Assembly (NCBI GenBank): GCA_003956705.1 | Contig: QZCP01000257.1 | Location: 215,017-279,016 of the forward strand | Direction of reading: 5' to 3' | DNA: 64,000 nt | DNA from: Brevipalpus yothersi | Lineage: Eukaryota; Arthropoda; Arachnida; Trombidiformes; Tenuipalpidae | Shown here: piece by piece, positions 58,301 through 64,000 of the stretch | Numbering within the stretch: position 1 is the stretch's first letter | Layout: every line of letters starts with the position of its first letter | Translations under genes and position numbers: made by a program | Notes under the pieces: model-generated | Database searches by the model: none | What the model was told of the DNA's origin: nothing | The model's input: only the letters and a program-made list of their open reading frames with translations

Positions 58301-58582
58301 GAAGCTTTATTCCAGCAAGCTCGTAAATTATTGTCCGATAAAGAAGGTGAATCTGGAGCAATGCAAGTGAAATCAAATGATTTGAGAGCTCGAGCTGAAA
58401 AGCTTGCCAATGATGCTCAGGGTAAGATTGAGCTGTTGCAAAGTATTGAGGATGATTTTGATGAGAACGAAAAGAAACTCAATCGATATGCTGACGAAAT
58501 TGGCAAACTTAATACTGAAGTTCTAGAATATCTCAAAACGATCGAAGAGAGATCTATTTTCCATAAAAATTGTCAAAATTAG
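49385..58582 (+). CDS. LanB1: Laminin subunit beta-1
   Basis: Thirteen coding exons: 49385-49436, 49900-50181, 50510-51427, 52522-52710, 52781-52951, 53080-53200, 53297-53903, 53976-54357, 54453-54768, 54907-55133, 55242-55331, 55487-55789, 56631-58582 (1,869 aa; all phases agree). This is the beta chain of the basement-membrane laminin trimer. Order: signal peptide (MDNIFIIFFVCFTFFYS); an extra Arg/Thr/Gln-rich segment of 94 residues encoded by exon 2; the LN polymerisation domain (CAPQSADLLVGRG..., WWGYWWQSENGVQDVSIQLD); LE repeats; the beta-type laminin IV (LF) domain in exons 7-8; more LE repeats; and a coiled coil from about residue 1265. The Cys-rich knob (VCGGAGCQKCGDQGCVG) interrupting the coil marks a beta rather than a gamma chain. 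The terminal Cys (HKNCQN) is placed to form the beta-gamma disulphide. The signal peptide exon fits the rest by phase, but its start is inferred. Confidence 0.96.
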
Positions 58583-59229
58583 TCAATTTTTTTCAATTCA
58601 ATTTCATCGGCTTGAATTGCCGAAGAACACAAAAAAAAATTCGCTTATAATGGTAAAGATTTATAAGAATGCATTCTCTTTTTATAATCGCTTGGATAAA
58701 TTGCTCGACAAATGAATGTCAGGGCCAAAAAAGCTCAACATGATGAGCCATGACACTTGTGCTTTTCTTCAAAACCATATCTATTTCAATGTACTCTATG
58801 CATGATGAACATTACAAATGTTCTCAAAATTCTTTCGTTTGTCTATAAAAAGAAATATAATGATAAAATATTTCGTCACATTTTTTCTTTCGATACCGCT
58901 CATCCTTGAAATCCAGATGATAATCTTAATTAATGGCAGCTCACATTAATATGTAATGAGGTTTCAGAGTATTCAATCAGTTGATTTGAATATCGTTAAT
59001 TTTTCTAGTTCTAGAGATTCGAGATAAATATTTTATTATAAAGTTTAGAGGACGTCTGGAAGTTTTGAAGAGTAGGATGCTTTATTGACAGGGTCATGGC
59101 CTGTTCGGAACACAAGCAAGACACAAGGAATATTACGACTTAATTTAGAATAGAAAAAACAAGACTGATCAGGCTGTGAAAGTTTATTACTGACGATATA
59201 AAAGTTTATCGGAGGAATAAATACAGCGT
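58583..59229. other. Convergent spacer, laminin beta-1 / eIF3e
   Basis: Probably the two 3' UTRs. Minus-strand AATAAA hexamers at 59183-59188 and 59081-59086 are candidate poly(A) signals for eIF3e. No gene is seen. Confidence 0.55.
59081..59086 (-). promoter_or_regulatory. Candidate eIF3e poly(A) signal
   Basis: AATAAA on the minus strand 144 bp downstream of the eIF3e stop. A second hexamer at 59183-59188 lies about 40 bp after the stop; which one is used cannot be told from sequence. Confidence 0.35.
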
Positions 59230-60847
59230 TTAGAAATCGTGTCCACTCCATACACCTCTATCTGGAGCTGCTTGTAGCTTCTTTTCAATATTCATAGTCA
59301 TCACTTGACATCTAATTACCATAGCCTTAGTTTTCTCTATAAGCTGTTGATATGGAGAAATAGCCTGAGTGCCCATGACCACATGGCCTTCCTTGGAATC
59401 AATTTTAGCATCTAGTCTTGCTTGACGGATGAGATTAACAATCCATTTTTCAGCATCCTCTGGAGTCATGTTTAACTTTTCTGCGAGCATTCTGGGAGAG
59501 AAAATTTGAAGTTAGAAAACTCATTAAGAAAACTTGATTTTTCGACTTACTTGATTGAAATACATTCATGAATTTGACAGAAGATTTCGAAAACGAATAG
59601 TCGAGCATTTTCGATAAAATCTTCTTTCAGAGCAACTAAGAAGAAGTCATTATCAAAAACGTCCACACATTCTCGGAGCTTAATCTGAGCACCATCAAAA
59701 TCAAAGAAAACATATAATCGCTCGACAAATTCAGTTATTGGATCACGATAAGTGTAAGCTTCCTGTTGAATAGCTTTTACAAGCTCTTTGATGTGTTCTC
59801 TACGCTTCCTATGAGTTATCACTGAGGTAGTGATGTACCGTAAAATGTGAGGACACATAGTTTGGACAGCATTCAAATAGGGATTAGTGGTATTTTGTTT
59901 GGGATATTGTTGTTTCTTTTCCAGAAACATATCGATCAACATATCTCGTCCATTAGCATGGTTGAAGAATATGAATAGACTCCAATGAATTAGCCAGGTT
60001 CTTTGCTGTAGAAGATGCAGTTGAGTTGCGAAGAATGGATAATTATCGATATACTCTTTGAGCCTATTGAAATCCTCTAAAGCATGATCCCATTTTTGCA
60101 TCAAAATTTGACATGCTAAACGTCCCCATAGATTGTTGAGATAATTTTTGTCATTATGAGTGATCAACATTCTGTGAGAAGTGAGAAATTGTTCGGCACT
60201 TGAATAATTTCCACATTCATACTGATACTTGGCAAAATCCATCAAAACATCAGCCATACTGGGCGTAAACTATGAAGAAGGTGGAGAAGTACGAGAAAAA
60301 AAAATTAATCAAAGTAACAGAATCAAAAAATACTCGCACATGAATAATCAATCAATCAAACTTACTCCATGATTTTTTTGAAGATATTCCAACAGCTGAC
60401 GAACATCTCGTGTCTTGGCTATCTCTTGACTAACCTCTTCTTTCGTAATCAAAGCAATGATCGGTGATGTAGCCTGTTCAAGTTCTCGCAATTTAGCGAG
60501 TACTTTTTGACGCTTATCGAGAAACTCTTGAGGTACCTCTTGATCCGGATTGAGTCTCTTCCAATAGTCGATAGCAAAATCGACCATATTAGTGTTGTTA
60601 AGTAAAACCAATCGAGCTTGTGACAGCTCTTCTTCCTCATAAATCTACACATCCCCAAATCAAACACATTAATTAATCGATCAAAAGAGAGAAAAACAAT
60701 CAAAATCTGTTACACCAAGCACATTGAGCACAGTACACAGCCGGCATCAAAATTTACCTGATTAGTGGAAAGAAATTCTAGCAATGGCAATACCAAATGG
60801 CGATCCAAAAATTCACCCAATTGATGAGTAAGCTCCCACTCAGCCAT
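59230..60847 (-). CDS. eIF3e: Translation initiation factor eIF3 subunit E (INT6)
   Basis: Four exons on the minus strand: 60758-60847, 60366-60644, 59551-60269, 59230-59491 (449 aa; human 445; phases agree). It is a PCI-domain subunit of the eIF3 complex, which binds the 40S ribosome and recruits mRNA. Diagnostic stretches are the N-terminus MAEWELTHQLGEFLDRHLVL, then AKYQYECGNYSSAEQFL, LQQRTWLIHWSLFIFFNH, AVQTMCPHILRYITT and YVFFDFDGAQIKLREC. The PCI/winged-helix end has KLNMTPEDAEKWIVNLIRQA and RLDAKIDSKEGHVVMG. The C-terminal ~25 residues are variable, as in other animals. An insert (EKKQQYPKQNTTNP) precedes the conserved PYLNAVQTMCPH block. It is divergent from DPM3, with 389 bp between start codons. 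Confidence 0.97.
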
Positions 60848-61236
60848 CTTCACTGATCCACAGAACACCCCGACAAAATCAAATCAACAATCAAATTTAA
60901 TTACACACAAAAACACAATCTTAATTGATCAAAATTTTTTCAAGCCTCGTTTTGGCCACGCTTTAGTATGTTTCAACTCTTTTGTCAACAGAAGGCGCCA
61001 AAAATATTTTCCAAAAGTATCGAATACCAATTGACTTGATATCGGATCCAGATTATGTTACGAAATTTAAATTGTAGAGGTTCAAGTTTTGGCTTAATAT
61101 TTGATTTAATTAAATTTAATAACATATTGTATGATTGTGATTTAAGGCATTTAATTTAATTTAATTGATTCCAGTGTTGATCACATAGTGTGCTTGTGTG
61201 TAAGAATCGTGTCAACCTGTGGATGGTGTGTAAACA
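60848..61236. other. Divergent spacer, eIF3e / DPM3
   Basis: 389 bp between head-to-head start codons, likely a shared promoter region. AT-rich; no element can be named with confidence. Confidence 0.5.
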
Positions 61237-61503
61237 ATGTTACGGCATTTGCAGATTGTAGCTTCTTTCCTGGTCATTTGGCTATCTGTTTTGTATTGTT
61301 TTTCCGATAAACTTGATCATAATGAACGTTACCATCTGTTACTACTGCCGATATACAGTGTGATTGGCTTTGGAATCATCTCGCTGGCCATAATCATCTA
61401 TCGGGTATCCATATTCAATGATTGTACGGATGCATACCATTCACTGAAAGCGGAAATCAAGCAGGCAAGAGAAGATTTGGCCAAGAAAGGATTGAGGACT
61501 TGA
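61237..61503 (+). CDS. DPM3: Dolichol-phosphate mannosyltransferase subunit 3
   Basis: An intronless 88-codon frame. DPM3 is the small ER membrane subunit that tethers the catalytic DPM1 to the membrane, so that dolichol-phosphate-mannose can be made for N-glycans, GPI anchors and O-mannose. Two hydrophobic segments (about residues 5-22 and 32-55) are followed by the conserved cytosolic tail YRVSIFNDCTDAYHSLKAEI with EIKQAREDLAKKGLR. This parallels human [20 protein letters not shown] and EARADLARRGLR. Length matches (human 92 aa). The first Met of the frame gives the expected topology. Confidence 0.94.
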   Translation: MLRHLQIVASFLVIWLSVLYCFSDKLDHNERYHLLLLPIYSVIGFGIISLAIIIYRVSIFNDCTDAYHSLKAEIKQAREDLAKKGLRT

Positions 61504-62405
61504 TTGGCGATTAAATTGGAATATCTATTTCTGTTCAGCCCATGGAAATTATACATATATTTTTTTGTAATGATAACATGGCTATTTTTATGTAACGGGT
61601 ATCAGTTCTACGCTTTCTAGCACATGTACTCTCAGGGATGAATCTCGAGAGAGAGCGAGAAGGAGAGGAAGCAGAGCTTTTTTATTTCATATCCATCTTT
61701 TCAAAGTTTAAATATTGTAAAACTACAATGTTGACGATATAAACCACTTGAACTTCTCACTGATAACACTACGGACGCAAGAATATCGCAGCTGACAAAT
61801 CATAGACAATCATCTGAGAAGCATGCCCACAACATTAACTAGCTGTGATCCACAACAGCTCTTCATTTTTTTCACCACATTTTTCGGATGTTCATTCTGA
61901 AAAAAAGTTGCAGAGGTGGTCGAATGTGAATTAACTGCTATCATCATCGTAAGGGTTCTACTATGTGTATCCAGGAATAATTCTCCAACACTCATCTCAT
62001 GCTGTTAAGGACTCGAGAGGAAGAGAAAAAAAGAGAATATATGAGAAGATGCTCTCATCGTCCAGTGATTGCGAGGGCATATGAGTTGACTTTTATCACG
62101 CAGAATATCATGCAAATGAGCTCTATCAGGGGATAAGCTGAGCTGCTGAGCGTAAAAGTCAATACATGGTAGTTGGATGCTGGATTCTCAGTTGTGTCGA
62201 CCATAGGGAGTCAAGGCGTGTGGGAAGTGAGCTTCGAATGTGAGAGGCGAACTAAAGTGGCTCTGAATGCCCTCACACAGAGGGTATGAAAGTGGCCTCA
62301 ATTGTCGAATGAATTGAGCGAACTAAATTCATTGGTTCCTTGAATTATTCGGCTACTATCTTCATTCATTAGTGTTCCTCTCTCTCTTTCTCTCTTTCTC
62401 TTTCT

Positions 62406-62411
<6 letters not shown>

Positions 62412-62461
<50 letters not shown>
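62412..62461. repeat. (TC)n microsatellite
   Basis: A perfect TC run of about 25 units in the terminal intergenic region. Confidence 0.95.
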
Positions 62462-62463
<2 letters not shown>

Positions 62464-63687
62464 GAGCTCATCCATTGGTGGCTCTATAATAACGTTAATG
62501 AATGATCATAAGCAGAAGAAGAAGAAGAAGAGCTCTGTGTTCAGCTTTAAAAAGAAGCTTCAGAAGAACGAGCAACTTTTTACAGCCCGATACCTTCAGC
62601 TTTCATGGTGGCAATGGAAGTGAAATGTCCATGATTCTGATTGATGTGCACTGTAAACGTTAACGATTTTCGAATCAATTCTAACGCCAACATACAGCTA
62701 AGTGAAAAGCGTGCATCAGTTTGAATAATAATCGATGAACATAAACTCATTCAACTCATGACTCAACAAATATGTCCATGTGTTAACCATTGAAGGGAAT
62801 ATATATATAGTACTACCAGAACGATGTTGATTACTTTTTTCAATTTTTTATCTCTTTTTTCTCCGCCAAACTAACTAATAGAGCTGAACATACACACACA
62901 CAATAAAGACGCGATTCATTTTATTTATTGATTTGAATACTCAATCTTCTCATCTAACAATACTCATACATTGACCCTGGAAAGATGATCATTCCAAATG
63001 AATATGATATGCTAGAAGGAGTAGCGGAAACAAGCCACACACAATTTTCATCTATATATAATTTGTACCAAAAACTTTGTGACTCTTACTCCAACACATA
63101 TTCTTTCTCTCTATCTCTCTCTCTCTCTCAAACTAATTTGCACCGAAAAAATATTCACCTCCTACAAACTTTCCGCCCCCTGACCAGCCCACAGGGCTAC
63201 CTGTGCCTTTATTCCGTCCCATTTGCCTGGAGTTGCTGGCCAATGCTGTTGTCTATCATTCTGTTTCATTTCCCATGGAGAGAGAGAGAGAGCAAAAAAT
63301 TCATTCAGCCGAGAAAACAATCCAGCAACTGGGAGAAAGATTAGACGAGATATAATCTGCATGGATCCTGTGGTTTGGGATGTTGATGAGCTGCGATTAA
63401 ATTGACAAAAAATAAATGAAGCAACAATCTCGGAGGTAAGATGAGGCCAGCCGAAGAGAGTGGAAGAGAAAGGAAGAGTCCGAATATCTCAAGGATCACT
63501 TGCTTTCAGGACATCGCTTCAACATTATCATTCCTTTCCCAACATCTCACATGATGATGAATCCTTACTATCCATCATCGATTGGAATGACAATAGATTT
63601 CTCGCAGATTGGCTCCGATTTTTTTGCATCAACCATCGCTCCTCTATTGTTTACAACTGTCAGGAGGAGGCTCAAAGAAAGAAAGAA

Positions 63688-63688
<1 letters not shown>

Positions 63689-63763
<75 letters not shown>
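63689..63763. repeat. (GA)n microsatellite, interrupted
   Basis: A GA run interrupted once by an extra A pair at about 63708-63710. Confidence 0.95.
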
Positions 63764-63767
<4 letters not shown>

Positions 63768-64000
63768 AGCTATCCAACAGATTCGAAGAAGAAAAAGTTC
63801 TTAAAACTAAAGGTTCTATTCCTCTTGTGGTGATTCGGAAGAAAGATCTGCTTCTCAGCGTGAAGAAGGAAAGATGAAAGAATCAGATAAGCCAAAAGAA
63901 GAGTAATCATTTGTCACAATACAGTCTAATTTTTTATGTTCTTCCAGGCTTATCTTCACCGAATCTTCCTTTTCTTGTCATCTTGAATCTTCTTGTAGCT

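Larger units (their letters stand above)
61504..64000. other. Intergenic, no gene seen
   Basis: About 2.5 kb after DPM3 without recognisable genes. It contains (TC)n at 62412-62461, CT-rich sequence at about 63105-63130, and an interrupted (GA)n at 63689-63763. Open frames over the GA/CT tracts are Ser/Leu or Arg/Glu repeats and not credible. A distant gene's intron could cover this region. Confidence 0.5.

Noticed and set aside
1..64000. tRNA, rRNA or other structured RNA genes
   Set aside because: Scanning by eye for tRNA B-box words and rRNA-like blocks gave nothing convincing. A dedicated search (tRNAscan-SE, Rfam) would be decisive and could not be run.

Overview
This is a gene-dense stretch of an animal nuclear genome. 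All recognisable genes are metazoan, nearly all are split by introns with consensus splice sites, and there is no prokaryotic signature (no operons, ribosome binding sites or CRISPR). Smad2/3 (Smox-type), laminin beta-1, tryptophan 2,3-dioxygenase, Mondo, Inturned and a BTB-Kelch protein of KLHL10 type fit an arthropod. The compact layout, AT-rich DNA and many long (CT)n/(GA)n tracts make me favour a mite or another small chelicerate. That placement is inference, and every protein identification here is recognition by eye without a database search.

Layout. 1-2591 (minus): the N-terminal part of a nucleoporin NUP153-like gene running off the window, and upstream of it a truncated, diverged tandem copy. 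3246-7973 (plus): Smad2/3 in six exons. 9654-10794 (plus): NF-YA. 11783-14377 (plus): Inturned, apparently without its PDZ domain. 14893-16101 (plus): QTRT1. 16370-19441 (minus): an unrecognised secreted proline-rich protein. 20706-22136: a complete-looking Tc1-like transposon. 22139-25569: gene-poor. 25570-29569 (plus): a serpin with a mucin-like N-terminal region, convergent with TDO (29904-31743, minus). 33771-36804 (minus): a Mondo/MLXIP-like bHLH-zipper gene, bracketed by a diverged inverted repeat of about 0.5 kb. 38497-38855 (minus): RAMP4/SERP1. 39262-43316 (plus): WDR83, with an intronless KLHL10-like gene inside its third intron. 43365-47126 (minus): UBE3C. 49385-58582 (plus): laminin beta-1 in 13 coding exons. 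59230-60847 (minus): eIF3e, divergent from DPM3 (61237-61503, plus). 61504-64000: no gene seen.

How the genes relate. They are mostly unrelated housekeeping and signalling genes rather than one pathway: TGF-beta/activin signalling (Smad2/3), CCAAT transcription (NF-YA), nutrient-linked transcription (Mondo), ubiquitination (UBE3C, KLHL10-like), translation (eIF3e, QTRT1), ER function (RAMP4, DPM3), extracellular matrix (laminin) and tryptophan breakdown (TDO). Several are paired head-to-head or tail-to-tail with short spacers. I found no convincing undescribed multi-gene system. The best leads are the Inturned that has lost its PDZ, the Mondo-like gene without a visible nutrient-sensing half together with the inverted repeat around it, the NUP153 partial duplication, the mucin-serpin fusion and the unknown proline-rich secreted protein.
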